A DNA stretch of 64,000 bases, taken from NCBI GenBank assembly GCA_003249015.1, contig QBLS01000008.1, forward strand, positions 62,001-126,000, given 5' to 3'. This DNA comes from Pseudanabaena sp. Its GTDB lineage: Bacteria > Cyanobacteriota > Cyanobacteriia > Pseudanabaenales > Pseudanabaenaceae. Below the pieces are notes generated by a model. It had not been told where the DNA came from. It did not search any database and worked only from the letters and a program-made list of their open reading frames with translations. The number at the start of each line of letters is the position of its first letter. The stretch's first letter is position 1. Below, one piece after another: positions 52,256 through 61,820 of the stretch. Position numbers and translations under genes: made by a program.

Positions 52256-53005
52256 CTAACGACGAGGAACTAGGCGTTCGTAGTCAAGGTTTTGAGCCGA
52301 TACTGGTGGCAAATTGACAGGGGTGGCATTGATGCTGCGCGCCATGCTCAAGAAGTTGGAAGGATCGCCATTCTTGGGCTTTCTGTCGGTGGCAACATAG
52401 CTGCGAACCGTATTTTGCCAGATCAGTTGAGGGAAGCCCAACTGTGCGCGGTGATAGGCATCGTAGCGAGGAGACTTGAGGTTGAAGGGCATTTCGCCAA
52501 TTCTTTGGCTAGGCAAAATACGACGACGTTGGTAAGGCAAAATGTCATCGCCAAAAGCTTCAAGATATTCATCGCTATCAAGCAATGCGTCAATGAATCC
52601 TTCGATACCTTTAGTTGCGACAACAATAGACCAAGCAATCTTTTCCTTTTCGCTGTAAACATCGCGACCAAGAACGCGCTGTACAGTTTGCTCAACGAAG
52701 CGATAATTACTGTTTTTGTCGTAAAAACTGCTTCTGTAGGTTTTAGAAAGAACTAGCCCACGCACAAACTGTCTAACTGTGATACTGCTAGAGCGTAGTT
52801 GTGATTCTAGAAAAATCTCGCGATCGCTAGCGAAAGCATGGAAGAAAATTTGACGGTAAGCGGCAGCAATCAGCTCGTCCATTTCTGTGCTGGAGAGCAG
52901 GTTAGCACTGCTGTAGATCCGAGGGGTCTCATCGCTACCGACTGTAAAGCCAGCAACACGAGTATTTTGTGATGCTGGGGCATAATTTAATAAGGGAAGC
53001 GCCAC
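52256..53005 (-). CDS. cpcG: Phycobilisome rod-core linker CpcG
   Basis: 249 residues. The N-terminal Pfam linker domain (about 15-180) has [60 protein letters not shown] and [55 protein letters not shown]. The C-terminal core-binding tail lacks a membrane helix, so it is of the CpcG1 (rod-core) kind and not the CpcG2/CpcL membrane type. It joins phycocyanin rods to the allophycocyanin core. It has its own promoter region upstream. Confidence 0.95.
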   Translation of the reverse strand: MALPLLNYAPASQNTRVAGFTVGSDETPRIYSSANLLSSTEMDELIAAAYRQIFFHAFASDREIFLESQLRSSSITVRQFVRGLVLSKTYRSSFYDKNSNYRFVEQTVQRVLGRDVYSEKEKIAWSIVVATKGIEGFIDALLDSDEYLEAFGDDILPYQRRRILPSQRIGEMPFNLKSPRYDAYHRAQLGFPQLIWQNTVRSYVATDRKPKNGDPSNFLSMARSINATPVNLPPVSAQNLDYERLVPRR

Positions 53006-53206
53006 GTTTAAATCTCCAAAAAATTATCGAAAAGTTATAAAAAATACTTATTCCCATACTCACTTCGAGGTCATTTCGAGAATTACAGCAAAATGAGCTT
53101 GGGGCTAAATAAGCTAAATATAATTACGAGAGGCTAATCTCTAGTCAATGATAGGATAGGCGAAATTAGCTAGTTCTAATTGCTTCACATAAGTTTACTT
53201 TTTTTC

Positions 53207-54124
53207 ATGGTTGCTACCCCTAAATATCGTAAGTTTGCCGATCGCTTTTGGACATGGCGAGGTTATCAGATTGGTTATTGCGCCGACGGAGTAGACCTAA
53301 ATGACTCAGATCCAGATTCATCGCATCAAAAGCCCAATATTCTCCTAATTCACGGGTTTGGTGCTTCAGTTGGGCATTGGCGCAAAAATATGCCTGTTTT
53401 GGCAGAAGGGGCAAGGGTATATGCGATCGACTTAATTGGTTTTGGTTCATCGGCGCAGCCTAAGCCTAGTGAACTAGCCTATACCTTTGAGACTTGGGGG
53501 CAACAGGTTGCGGACTTTGTTAAGGAGGTGATTGGCGATCGCACTATATTGATCGGCAACTCGATTGGTGCAGTAGTTGCTATGCAAGCGGCGATCTATG
53601 CCCCTGAGCTAGTTTCCAAAACTGTCTTAATCAATTGCTCATTAAGGCTCCTGCAAGAGCAAAATCAACTGGACTTGCCTTGGTATCGCCGTGTGGGGGT
53701 CAAAACAGTGCAGAACCTTCTGGGTGTAAGGGCGATCGCCAAAATCTTTTTTGATCAAGTTAGGAATGCTAGGGCAGTTCGCCAAATTTTGTCACAAGCC
53801 TATATTAATAAGTCAGCAATCACCGATGAATTAGTCGAAATCTTGCTTAAGCCAGCCCAAAACCCTAATGCCGTTGATGTGTTCATGGCGTTTGTGCGCT
53901 ATTCCCAAGGACCCAGACCAGAGGACTTACTGGCGATTTTGCCCTGTGAGGCGATCTTGCTATGGGGTGATCGCGATCCTTGGGAACCAATTGCCCTAGG
54001 TCGAGCGTCTTTTACGACTTTTAGCTGTGTGAAGCAGTTTATCGCGATCGCCAATGTGGGGCATTGCCCTCAAGATGAAGCCCCTGAAGTGGTTAACCCA
54101 ATTTTAATAAGTATTCTTGCTTAA
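53207..54124 (+). CDS. Alpha/beta hydrolase (pheophytinase-like subgroup)
   Basis: 305 residues from the ATG at 53207 (a TTG at 53180 is less likely). The alpha/beta fold has ILLIHGFGASVGHWRKNMP with the oxyanion hole, nucleophile Ser in LIGNSIGAVVAMQ, the acid in LLWGDRDPWEP, and His in ANVGHCPQDEAP. This layout, with IDLIGFGSSAQP and YSQGPRPEDLLAILPCEAILLWG, resembles the cyanobacterial and plant pheophytinase-like group. Substrate not shown by sequence. Divergent from cpcG. Confidence 0.85.
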   Translation: MVATPKYRKFADRFWTWRGYQIGYCADGVDLNDSDPDSSHQKPNILLIHGFGASVGHWRKNMPVLAEGARVYAIDLIGFGSSAQPKPSELAYTFETWGQQVADFVKEVIGDRTILIGNSIGAVVAMQAAIYAPELVSKTVLINCSLRLLQEQNQLDLPWYRRVGVKTVQNLLGVRAIAKIFFDQVRNARAVRQILSQAYINKSAITDELVEILLKPAQNPNAVDVFMAFVRYSQGPRPEDLLAILPCEAILLWGDRDPWEPIALGRASFTTFSCVKQFIAIANVGHCPQDEAPEVVNPILISILA

Positions 54125-54182
54125 TCAAAAAATCACATTTGTTTGTGATTTGTTGGGATTTGGTAACATAAGTAACCGTTTG

Positions 54183-54222
54183 TAAACTTAAACTTAACTT
54201 CCCCTTTAACTTTCCTTAACCT
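54183..54222 (+). promoter_or_regulatory. Pho box upstream of pstS
   Basis: Four TTAAC-like units at about 11-nt spacing: TAAAC at 54183, TTAAC at 54194, 54206 and 54216, written as CTTAACTT, CTTTAACT and CTTAACCT. This matches the SphR (PhoB-type) direct-repeat box known in cyanobacteria. It lies about 140-180 nt upstream of pstS, so phosphate starvation should induce the operon. Confidence 0.7.
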
Positions 54223-54361
54223 TTGCTTTGCAGAAGCAGTTTAGTATCGATCTTGTCTAGTTTGAATTGTCTAGTTTGATTGCTCACTTAACTAATCCAT
54301 TCAATTGCTTACTGTAATTGCTTAGCCAACCGTAACAGATTTAATCTAAATAAGAATTATT

Positions 54362-55444
54362 ATGATGTCCAAGAAGAATATCAAGCGTAATGTCGCGTTG
54401 TTTGTAGCTGGCGTTACACTCACAGCAGTACTAGCATCCTGTGGCGGCGAAACCCCCACTACCCCTACTGCCACTGGCGCAGCAACTCCCGCCGCAACTA
54501 CAACTGATGCCCCTGCTACTACTCCTGCTGCTTCTAACCTCTCAGGTAGCGTTACCGCAGACGGTTCCAGCACAGTAGCTCCCATGACCAAAGCCGTTGC
54601 TGAAGAATTTGCAAAGGTTAATCCTGGCGTTAAGGTTCCTGTTGGTACTAGCGGTACTGGCGGTGGCTTCAAGAAGTTCTGCGCTGGCGATATCGATATT
54701 TCCAACGCTTCTCGACCAATCAAGAAGGCTGAAGCTGAAGATTGCGCTAAGAACAAAGTGGAATTTGTAGAAATTCCTGTCGCGATCGATGGATTGACCG
54801 TAGTTGTTAATAAGGAAAATACTTGGGCAAAGTGTCTAACCATTCCTGAACTCAAAACCATTTGGGGCCCAGACGCTGAAGGCAAGATCACTACTTGGAA
54901 TCAAGTGCGTCCTGACTTCCCCAATGAGCCTCTAGCTTTGTTTGGTGCGGGCGCTGACTCTGGAACCTTTGACTACTTCACTGAAGCTGTCAATGGCAAG
55001 TCCAAAGTAAGCCGTAAGGACTTCCAACCTAGCGAAGATGACAACATCATCGTTAAGGGTGTTCAAGGTGCTAAGGGCTCAATGGGCTTCTTTGGTGTCG
55101 CCTATTTTGAAGAAAACGCTAGTGCTTTGACCGCAATTGAAGTTGATGGTGGTGCTGGTTGTGTTGCACCAACCACTGAAAACATCAACACTGGTAAGTA
55201 CAGCCCACTTTCTCGTCCATTGTTGATCTACATCAACAAGAAAGCATTGGATCGTCCAGAAGTAAAGGCTTTTGCTGAATTCTACGCTGCCAACAAAGAT
55301 AAACTAGCCAAGGATGTTGGCTATGTAGCTTTGCCTGCCGAAGCGATCGAACTAGTTAAGGAACGCATCAAGACTGGTAAAACTGGTTCAACTTTCCAAG
55401 ATGCTCCTGCTGGCACTCCAATCGCCGACTTGCTGAAGAAGTAG
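54362..55444 (+). CDS. pstS: Phosphate ABC transporter, substrate-binding lipoprotein PstS
   Basis: 360 residues. Lipoprotein signal ending LASC with Cys27 as the lipid anchor, then a Thr/Ala/Pro-rich spacer and the periplasmic binding domain. Phosphate-contact segments: [45 protein letters not shown], and [10 protein letters not shown]. Heads the pst operon behind the Pho box. A hairpin follows its stop. Confidence 0.96.
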   Translation: MMSKKNIKRNVALFVAGVTLTAVLASCGGETPTTPTATGAATPAATTTDAPATTPAASNLSGSVTADGSSTVAPMTKAVAEEFAKVNPGVKVPVGTSGTGGGFKKFCAGDIDISNASRPIKKAEAEDCAKNKVEFVEIPVAIDGLTVVVNKENTWAKCLTIPELKTIWGPDAEGKITTWNQVRPDFPNEPLALFGAGADSGTFDYFTEAVNGKSKVSRKDFQPSEDDNIIVKGVQGAKGSMGFFGVAYFEENASALTAIEVDGGAGCVAPTTENINTGKYSPLSRPLLIYINKKALDRPEVKAFAEFYAANKDKLAKDVGYVALPAEAIELVKERIKTGKTGSTFQDAPAGTPIADLLKK

Positions 55445-55479
55445 TCTCTTAGATCCTTAAATTAATTAAGATCCAAATT

Positions 55480-55510
55480 TCTGATAGCACAGCGTAGCTG
55501 TGCTATCAGA
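55480..55510 (+). promoter_or_regulatory. Intercistronic hairpin between pstS and pstC
   Basis: Perfect 14-bp stem 55480-55493/55497-55510 with a 3-nt loop, no T run. Placed 36 nt after the pstS stop and about 97 nt before pstC. It may protect or separate the abundant pstS message from the rest of the operon. Confidence 0.55.
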
Positions 55511-55606
55511 ACCCAAATCATTTAATTTATGGCACAGCTTCGATGAAGTTGGACAACCTTAAACTGAAGGCTGAGATTATTTTGAAACTCGATAAGGAGA
55601 TTATTA

Positions 55607-56557
55607 ATGTCAAATTCTGAAGGTGAATCTTTAGATATTTATCAGCGTGCTGACCGCAACATTCGTGAGAGTGCTATTGGTTACGCGCTGCTTTTTTGTG
55701 CTTGTGCTTCAGTACTAACCACGATCGCGATTATCTATGTATTGGCTTCCGAGACGGTTAGTTTTTTTGGGAAGGTCAGCATCGGTGAGTTCTTATTTGG
55801 CACAACTAAGGAAACTGGTGAATATATCTGTGCTTGGTCGCCCCAATTTTCGGTAAAAAACTTCTGTATTTGGCCAACTGTCAACGGCACAATGATAGTT
55901 GCTGTCTTGGCAATGCTTGTAGCGACTCCTTTGGGCTTGGCAACAGCAATTTACCTAACTGAATATGCCTCACCAAAGCTCAGTAAGATTTTGCGTCCTG
56001 CGATCGAGCTTTTGGCTGGTGTACCTACGGTTGTTTATGGCTACTTTGCGTTAACCTTTGTAACCCCAATTTTAAAGAAGATTGTCCCAGGACTAGATGG
56101 ATTTAATGCTCTCAGTGCGGGACTGGTAATGGGTTTGATGATCATCCCTACCATTGCCTCTGTCAGCACCGATGCGATGGTAGCTGTGCCTAGAGCTTTG
56201 CGTGAAGCAGCCTACGGACTAGGCTCTACCAAAAAAGAAGTTGCGACTAATGTAGTTTTGCCTGCGGCTCTATCTGGTATTTGTGCAGCGATCATTCTCG
56301 GTATTTCCCGCGCCGTTGGTGAGACGATGATTGTTGCGATCGCCGCAGGGCAGCGTCCAATCTTGACTCTAGACCCCAGACAAACAGTCGGCACTATGAC
56401 AGCCTACATTGCTCAGGTTGCTAAGGGAGACTCACGGGTCGGTAGTGTTGAGTACCAAGCTCTGTTTGCAGTTGGTATGACCCTATTCTTGATTACGCTC
56501 TCTCTCAATATCATTAGTAAGCAGATTAGCAAACGATTCCAAGAAACCTATGAGTAG
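55607..56557 (+). CDS. pstC: Phosphate ABC transporter permease PstC
   Basis: 316 residues, six helices, permease loop [28 protein letters not shown]. Cyanobacterial PstC features include a long first periplasmic loop ([36 protein letters not shown]). A good AAGGAGATT lies upstream. It overlaps pstA by 8 nt. Confidence 0.96.
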   Translation: MSNSEGESLDIYQRADRNIRESAIGYALLFCACASVLTTIAIIYVLASETVSFFGKVSIGEFLFGTTKETGEYICAWSPQFSVKNFCIWPTVNGTMIVAVLAMLVATPLGLATAIYLTEYASPKLSKILRPAIELLAGVPTVVYGYFALTFVTPILKKIVPGLDGFNALSAGLVMGLMIIPTIASVSTDAMVAVPRALREAAYGLGSTKKEVATNVVLPAALSGICAAIILGISRAVGETMIVAIAAGQRPILTLDPRQTVGTMTAYIAQVAKGDSRVGSVEYQALFAVGMTLFLITLSLNIISKQISKRFQETYE

Positions 56558-57524
56558 TAGTAAAGAACTAGATGCGTTGGGTCTAAGTGAGGGGCAAGAA
56601 GACTCCAAGTTTGATCCAAAACTTGAGTCAAGGCAGTTATGGGGCAAAATATTTGCTTGGTTTTGTATATTTGCGACTTTTTTGGGTCTAGTTGTTCTCG
56701 CTTTCCTCGTAATTGACGTAGTGAGCGATGGTGCAAGTCGCCTTAATGGTGGCTTATTTACTGGTTATCCCTCACGTCGCCCCGAAGAATCAGGATATAG
56801 AGCCGCAATTCTTGGCTCAGCGTGGATGCTAGCCTATGTATTGTTGCTGGTGGTTCCCATAGGTGTTAGTTCGGCAATTTATTTAGAAGAGTATGCCCCT
56901 AAAAACTGGTTTACGGAAATAATTGAGCTGAATATTTATAACCTTGCGGGTATTCCTTCAATTATTTACGGGTTGCTTGGTTTAGGTTTGTTTGTTCGAG
57001 GCTTATATGGAGGACGCTCGGTACTATTGACAGGTGTGCTGACAATTACCCTGTTGATTTTGCCGCCTGTAATTGTAATTTCCCGCGAAGCAATTCGTGC
57101 AGTACCACAATCAGTAAGACAAGCTTCCTACGGAGTAGGCGCGACCAAATGGCAGACTATTAGATACCATGTCTTACCTGCTGCTCTCCCTGGCATTTTG
57201 ACAGCCGTGATTATTTCTTCGTCTAGAGGCATTGGCGAAACCGCTCCGATTGTGGTTCTTGGAGCTGGAACAGTATTGTTTGATCCGAAGGCTTCGCCAG
57301 TTAACTTTGGAGCCTTATTTAGTGGTAAATTTGGAGATGTATTCACTGATACATTGTGGTCAAACGATAACTTCTTTTCAGTGCTGCCATACCAAATTTA
57401 CGAGTGGGTGGGTTCTCCAAAGGCAGAGTTCCAAACCCTTGCTTCAGCGGGAATTGTGGTTCTCCTAGTATTGGTATTAGGAATGAACTTAATTGCAATC
57501 TTCCTCCGCAACAAGGTTAGTTAA
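56550..57524 (+). CDS. pstA: Phosphate ABC transporter permease PstA
   Basis: 324 residues with a charged N-terminal extension of about 35 residues before the first helix, as in many cyanobacterial PstA. Permease loop [28 protein letters not shown] and the [16 protein letters not shown] segment are typical. Partner of pstC, with which it overlaps by 8 nt. Confidence 0.96.
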   Translation: MSSSKELDALGLSEGQEDSKFDPKLESRQLWGKIFAWFCIFATFLGLVVLAFLVIDVVSDGASRLNGGLFTGYPSRRPEESGYRAAILGSAWMLAYVLLLVVPIGVSSAIYLEEYAPKNWFTEIIELNIYNLAGIPSIIYGLLGLGLFVRGLYGGRSVLLTGVLTITLLILPPVIVISREAIRAVPQSVRQASYGVGATKWQTIRYHVLPAALPGILTAVIISSSRGIGETAPIVVLGAGTVLFDPKASPVNFGALFSGKFGDVFTDTLWSNDNFFSVLPYQIYEWVGSPKAEFQTLASAGIVVLLVLVLGMNLIAIFLRNKVS

Positions 57525-57596
57525 GACAAGTTAGCTCTTGCTAGTGATTCGTGACTATTTGATGAAGGGTAAATAACTACAAATTGGATTTTGATA

Positions 57597-58415
57597 ATGA
57601 ATGCAAGCTACGGTCAGTCTGCTGAAAAACAAGCGATTTTAAAAGCAGATAACGTTAATGTTTTTTATAGCTCCAACAGCCCTGCGGTTGCTGAAGTTTC
57701 GCTAGATATCTACAAAAATCAAATTACGGCTTTTATTGGGCCATCGGGATGTGGCAAAAGTACGATCTTAAGATGCTTTAACCGCCTCAATGATTTGATT
57801 GAAGGTGCTAGAGTTAAAGGCTCAATTACCTTTAATGGCATTGATTTATACGATCCTAAGGTTGATGCTGTAGCTGTACGCCGCCACATTGGTATGGTGT
57901 TTCAGCGCCCTAACCCTTTCCCTAAGTCCATCTACGAAAATATTGCCTTTGGTCCCCGAATTAATGGATTTAAAGGCTCTAAGTCAGACATGGATGATCT
58001 TGTTGAAAAGTCTTTGCGCTCAGCCGCAATCTGGGATGAAGTTAAGGACAAGCTCAAGGAAAGTGGGCTAGCTCTGTCTGGTGGTCAACAACAACGTCTG
58101 TGTATTGCTCGCGCGATCGCCGTTGAGCCACAGGTGATCTTGATGGATGAACCCTGTTCAGCCCTTGACCCCATTTCGACTCTTCGCATTGAAGAACTGA
58201 TGCAGGAACTGAAGCAGAAATACACGCTGGTGATCGTAACTCACAATATGCAACAGGCTTCACGCTCGGCGGATATGACGGCTTTCTTTAATACGGAGCT
58301 GTCCGATAGCGGTAAGCGCATGGGCAAGTTGGTGGAGATTGATCGCACCTCGGTAATTTTCAGCAGTCCTAAGCAAACGGCGACCGAAGAATACATTAGC
58401 GGTCGATTTGGTTAA
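57597..58415 (+). CDS. pstB: Phosphate ABC transporter ATPase PstB
   Basis: 272 residues from the ATG at 57597 (a TTG six bases upstream is possible). Walker [11 protein letters not shown]-loop [20 protein letters not shown], signature [14 protein letters not shown], Walker [14 protein letters not shown], and H-loop IVTHNMQQ. Completes the pstSCAB operon. No phoU follows; a terminator does. Confidence 0.97.
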   Translation: MNASYGQSAEKQAILKADNVNVFYSSNSPAVAEVSLDIYKNQITAFIGPSGCGKSTILRCFNRLNDLIEGARVKGSITFNGIDLYDPKVDAVAVRRHIGMVFQRPNPFPKSIYENIAFGPRINGFKGSKSDMDDLVEKSLRSAAIWDEVKDKLKESGLALSGGQQQRLCIARAIAVEPQVILMDEPCSALDPISTLRIEELMQELKQKYTLVIVTHNMQQASRSADMTAFFNTELSDSGKRMGKLVEIDRTSVIFSSPKQTATEEYISGRFG

Positions 58416-58430
58416 TCAAAAATTTATTTG

Positions 58431-58469
58431 CATAAAAAAAGAGAACATGAAATGTTCTCTTTTTTTATG
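58431..58469. terminator. Bidirectional terminator between pstB and the STAS gene
   Basis: Perfect 18-bp stem 58431-58448/58452-58469 with a 3-nt loop and a T run on both strands (AAAAAAAGAGAACAT and complement). Confidence 0.9.
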
Positions 58470-58483
58470 CTCATGTAGCATCC

Positions 58484-58861
58484 TTAATTATCTTCAGTTT
58501 CTACTTGAGACTGCATTACCGTCAAGTAGGCATCCAACTCCTCTGCATTGACAAACACTTCGGAAATTGGAACCGCCTTAACAATATCAAATACCTTTTT
58601 TACTTGAGGTGTAAGGTTCTTAAAAAACACATTACCTTCGTTAGACTTTATAGCTTTTCTAGCTTTAGCAAATACCCTCAGTCCAGCACTAGAAACAAAA
58701 CTCAAGCTCTGAAGATCAAAAATTAAAGTCTTAGTATTTGCTGTTACATTAGCTTGAATAGATTTGTCCAAGTCGTTTGCAGTTAATGTATCGAGTTGTC
58801 CGACTAAAGCTAAGGTCAAGCTGCTCAGATTAGTAGTTTCAACGAGTATTTCCAAAGCCAT
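58484..58861 (-). CDS. STAS domain anti-sigma factor antagonist
   Basis: 125 residues: LALVGQLDTLTANDLDKSIQ, LIFDLQSLSFVSSAGLRVFAKARKAI with the expected phospho-Ser in the VSSAG loop, and GNVFFKNLTPQVKKVFDIV. It lies downstream of the phosphatase gene on the same strand, 220 nt away with a MITE between, and is its likely substrate. Confidence 0.9.
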   Translation of the reverse strand: MALEILVETTNLSSLTLALVGQLDTLTANDLDKSIQANVTANTKTLIFDLQSLSFVSSAGLRVFAKARKAIKSNEGNVFFKNLTPQVKKVFDIVKAVPISEVFVNAEELDAYLTVMQSQVETEDN

Positions 58862-58963
58862 ATACTTTACTCTGTTTATTTACTTCAGTTTAATTATTGT
58901 TATCAAAATAACTGTAGTCTAACTCAAGAATGACTCTTGGATATTTTTTGTTGACCTTGTTTT

Positions 58964-59059
58964 TACAGCGCTTAACTAAAACCCAGATAAATGTTTAGAA
59001 GTGGCGCAGCGCCGCTTCTAAACATTTATCTGGACTACTCAAATCCTCTGTGGGCTGTA
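58964..59059. mobile_element. MITE-like element, TACAGCGCTTTG family
   Basis: Left end TACAGCGCTTAACTAAAACC, right end GTGGGCTGTA, with a central perfect stem (AGATAAATGTTTAGAAG and complement). It is 96 bp and lies between two genes that look functionally paired. Confidence 0.55.
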
Positions 59060-59081
59060 ATACCAATTCACAAAAGTGTGA

Positions 59082-61466
59082 CTACAATTTAATTACTTGG
59101 CTAACCGTGAGAATATTCTTGCCATCACGGTAGTCGTAGTCTACGCCATCAGCGAGTTCTTGGACTAGGAAAAAACCAAAACCACCCAGCGATCGCTCAT
59201 CGTCGGTGCGATCTAGATTGGGCATAGTGATTTCGGTAAGGGGATTAAAAGGCTTGCCGCCATCGACAAAGATCGTTGTCAAATTTTGATTGCTCATTTC
59301 AATCCGTATGTCAATAAAGCCGTCTCGGCGATCGCCATAGCCATATTGAATGATATTAACTAAAACTTCTTCTACAATTAGCTGAGTATTTTCGATCTGT
59401 TCCACTGGCAAATTAATTTCGTGCAAAATCCTGTCTATATTAAGTTTTACATTCTCCAATTCGGTTAACTCACTGTTGAGAGTAAGATTCCATTCCATAA
59501 CATTTGTTACCTGTGAGAAAGGACTTAATGGCAGATATTGCATTGCTAATAAGGTAATGTCATCGGACTGAGGCGCATCACCCACAAACTGCTGACAAAA
59601 ATGCTGAACAGTACGAACTGCTCTTGTGGCGGAAGTGGGGGGATAGGAAGCGATCGCTTCAAGCAATCTGGTATCAGAAAAGCACTCGCCATCAACATTC
59701 ATCGCTTCTGTAATGCCATCTGTATAAAATAGGACTAGATCATTACCCACAAGTGTAAATTCTTGCTGCTCAAATACAGAATCTTCATATAGTCCCAAGG
59801 GTGGCATTGTTTCTAAGTTCAAATACTGCACTTGGCGACCCCGCACTAATATTGGTGAATCATGCCCTCCACTTGCATAGGTAAATTTGCCCGATAGAAG
59901 ATTCAGCACACCACAAAATACGGTGACAAATTGACAGTCTTCATTCTCTCGGCATAGTTCCAGATTGACAGTACTCAAAATCTCAGAAGGAGTGCTGTAA
60001 ACTTTAGTAATAGTGCGGATTAAAGCGATTGTCCGCGCCATTTGCAAAGCTGAGGGGAAACCTTTATCGGCAACATCGCCAATAATTAGACATAGACGAT
60101 CATTACCCAGTAAAAAGAAGTCATAGAGATCACCCCCTACGATCCTCGCAGGTTCTAACATCGCTGAGATATCGTAGGGTGAGTCAGCATTTAACCTTGT
60201 ACTAGGCAACATTGCTCTTTGAATTTGCGCCGCGATCGAAAGCTCGCTTTCTAGTTTTTGCTTGGCGGCTGTAGTTTCTTGGAGATCATGGATATAGATT
60301 TGGAGAGAATCTCGCATTCCCCGAAAGGATTGCGTTAGTCGTCCCACTTCGTCATCGGAGGTAACTGGAGGTAAATTAGTATCGAGATTACCTTTAGCCA
60401 TCTCTTGTGTGCTTTTATTTAACTCCCGCAAAGAACTTGTCGTTCGTTGCGAAATGAACGCGATCACCACACACATCAATGCCATATCCTTGGACATTGA
60501 AAGAACCATCATCCAAAGATATTTTTGTGATGCTTGGTCTAACTTGTCAGAGGGAAAGCCTATGCCCACATACCAACCAGTGGTTGTTACAATTTGCGAA
60601 ATAGCGGAGACTTGAGGATTGTGTTGAACCTTGACTTGTTCCCGCTTTGATGGAATATCTTCCCAATCACGCTTTTGTTGAGATAGCCAAAAATTTAATA
60701 GTTGAGGGTTGTTTGGTTGGAGTAGCCAAGGTTTATCTAATTTATTATTTGGAATTGCTACAAACAAATCGCCCAGCTCTGCGTAATTTATTTCATCGTA
60801 ACCACTGAACTGCCTCTTCATAAAGTCTGGCAACCAATCTAAATCCACTTCCACGGCGATCGCGCTACTAGCGGAAACAGTAGAAGCAGACATCTTGGAC
60901 AAGGGAAGGCAGTAGGCAATTCTAGCTTGTTTAGCATTACTGGGATTGACCAAAAAATAAGCTTCTGTCCAGAATGCTTGACTAGGTAGATTTTGCCTAA
61001 CAGAAGAATTAGACGAACTTAAGCGATCGCCTTGACATCGGCTTAACCAAACTCCCGATTCATCTCCACTAAGATTTTTATACTTATTTTGGCGATCATA
61101 TTGCCAACCGCCATTATTAACGCTAAGTAGAGCGATCGACCGTATCAATGGTTGGCGTTCCAACAAGTTTGGTAGTCGAGACAAAAGCTCCCTAGCATAA
61201 ACATCGGAATTTCCCTCTAAAATTTGAATTGAGCGATCAAGTTTCCAAATATCCCTTTCGATCCGCAATAATTTTCCATCAATTTCATTAGCTGCATTAT
61301 CAATTTGTGAACTAGTCATGGAGATCAGCCAAGAGCCAACCACATTTTGGATTATGTAGCGACCATGCCAGTAGGAGACTCCGTAAATGGCAAATGCTGA
61401 CGCAACGCACCCAAAAATCAAGCGATGGGTGATGCTCTTAAAACGGAACGATGGCAGCTTTTTCAT
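59082..61466 (-). CDS. Membrane SpoIIE-type phosphatase with HAMP and C-terminal kinase-like domain
   Basis: 794 residues. An N-terminal helix (about 12-32), an external sensor region (about 33-320), a second helix, HAMP (about 345-400: LNKSTQEMAKGNLDTNLPPV), a PP2C/SpoIIE phosphatase (about 430-640: PARIVGGDLYDFF, LIIGDVADKGFPSALQMA, YTDGITEAMN), and a GHKL domain at the end (EEVLVNIIQYGYGDRRDGF, GGFGFFLVQELADGVDYD). It would dephosphorylate STAS proteins in response to an outside signal. The GHKL domain joins RsbW-like and RsbU-like roles in one chain. Confidence 0.9.
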   Translation of the reverse strand: MKKLPSFRFKSITHRLIFGCVASAFAIYGVSYWHGRYIIQNVVGSWLISMTSSQIDNAANEIDGKLLRIERDIWKLDRSIQILEGNSDVYARELLSRLPNLLERQPLIRSIALLSVNNGGWQYDRQNKYKNLSGDESGVWLSRCQGDRLSSSNSSVRQNLPSQAFWTEAYFLVNPSNAKQARIAYCLPLSKMSASTVSASSAIAVEVDLDWLPDFMKRQFSGYDEINYAELGDLFVAIPNNKLDKPWLLQPNNPQLLNFWLSQQKRDWEDIPSKREQVKVQHNPQVSAISQIVTTTGWYVGIGFPSDKLDQASQKYLWMMVLSMSKDMALMCVVIAFISQRTTSSLRELNKSTQEMAKGNLDTNLPPVTSDDEVGRLTQSFRGMRDSLQIYIHDLQETTAAKQKLESELSIAAQIQRAMLPSTRLNADSPYDISAMLEPARIVGGDLYDFFLLGNDRLCLIIGDVADKGFPSALQMARTIALIRTITKVYSTPSEILSTVNLELCRENEDCQFVTVFCGVLNLLSGKFTYASGGHDSPILVRGRQVQYLNLETMPPLGLYEDSVFEQQEFTLVGNDLVLFYTDGITEAMNVDGECFSDTRLLEAIASYPPTSATRAVRTVQHFCQQFVGDAPQSDDITLLAMQYLPLSPFSQVTNVMEWNLTLNSELTELENVKLNIDRILHEINLPVEQIENTQLIVEEVLVNIIQYGYGDRRDGFIDIRIEMSNQNLTTIFVDGGKPFNPLTEITMPNLDRTDDERSLGGFGFFLVQELADGVDYDYRDGKNILTVSQVIKL

Positions 61467-61594
61467 CCTAAAAGCAGGTATTAACCATGCGAAGTTACGG
61501 CAGGATATACTCTTGTAAAGATAAGACTTTCCTTGCTGTAATTGTAAAAATTTACGATATCTTAACTGCCCATTTTTATGTCTGACTGGTTACA

Positions 61595-61709
61595 TATAGC
61601 AAAGCAAGAGTTAGTTAGTACGAATCAAAAACCAAGAAGCGAGTGGCGGCGCTCTGCGCCGCCACTCGCCTTGTGGTTTTATGTCCTAAGCAAAACTTTT
61701 TTTGCTATA
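61595..61709. mobile_element. 115-bp MITE copy 2 (TATAGCAAA ends)
   Basis: Starts TATAGCAAAGCAAGAGTTAG and ends CAAAACTTTTTTTGCTATA. The reverse complement matches the copy at 17789-17903 over its full 115 bp with about 90% identity, including the ACTAACTAACTC block and the inner GCGAGTGGCGGCGC stem. Followed by a TTCTAAAAGCGTTGC hairpin at about 61739-61776. The 354-nt gap holds only these elements. Confidence 0.8.
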
Positions 61710-61820
61710 GCTTTGTGCTCAAACCAAAACCAAGAAAATTCTAAAAGCGTTGCTTTGCAACGCTTTTAGAATTTTTAGCTATTGCCGCTTATACTTTGAA
61801 GCTCATAACCAAACCAAATT

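Noticed and set aside
54346-54891. 181-residue antisense frame over pstS
   Set aside because: Shadow frame of the Ala/Thr/Pro-rich pstS 5' half.
61578-61769. 63-residue frame
   Set aside because: Lies across MITE copy 2 and a hairpin; no ribosome site and no protein-like pattern.
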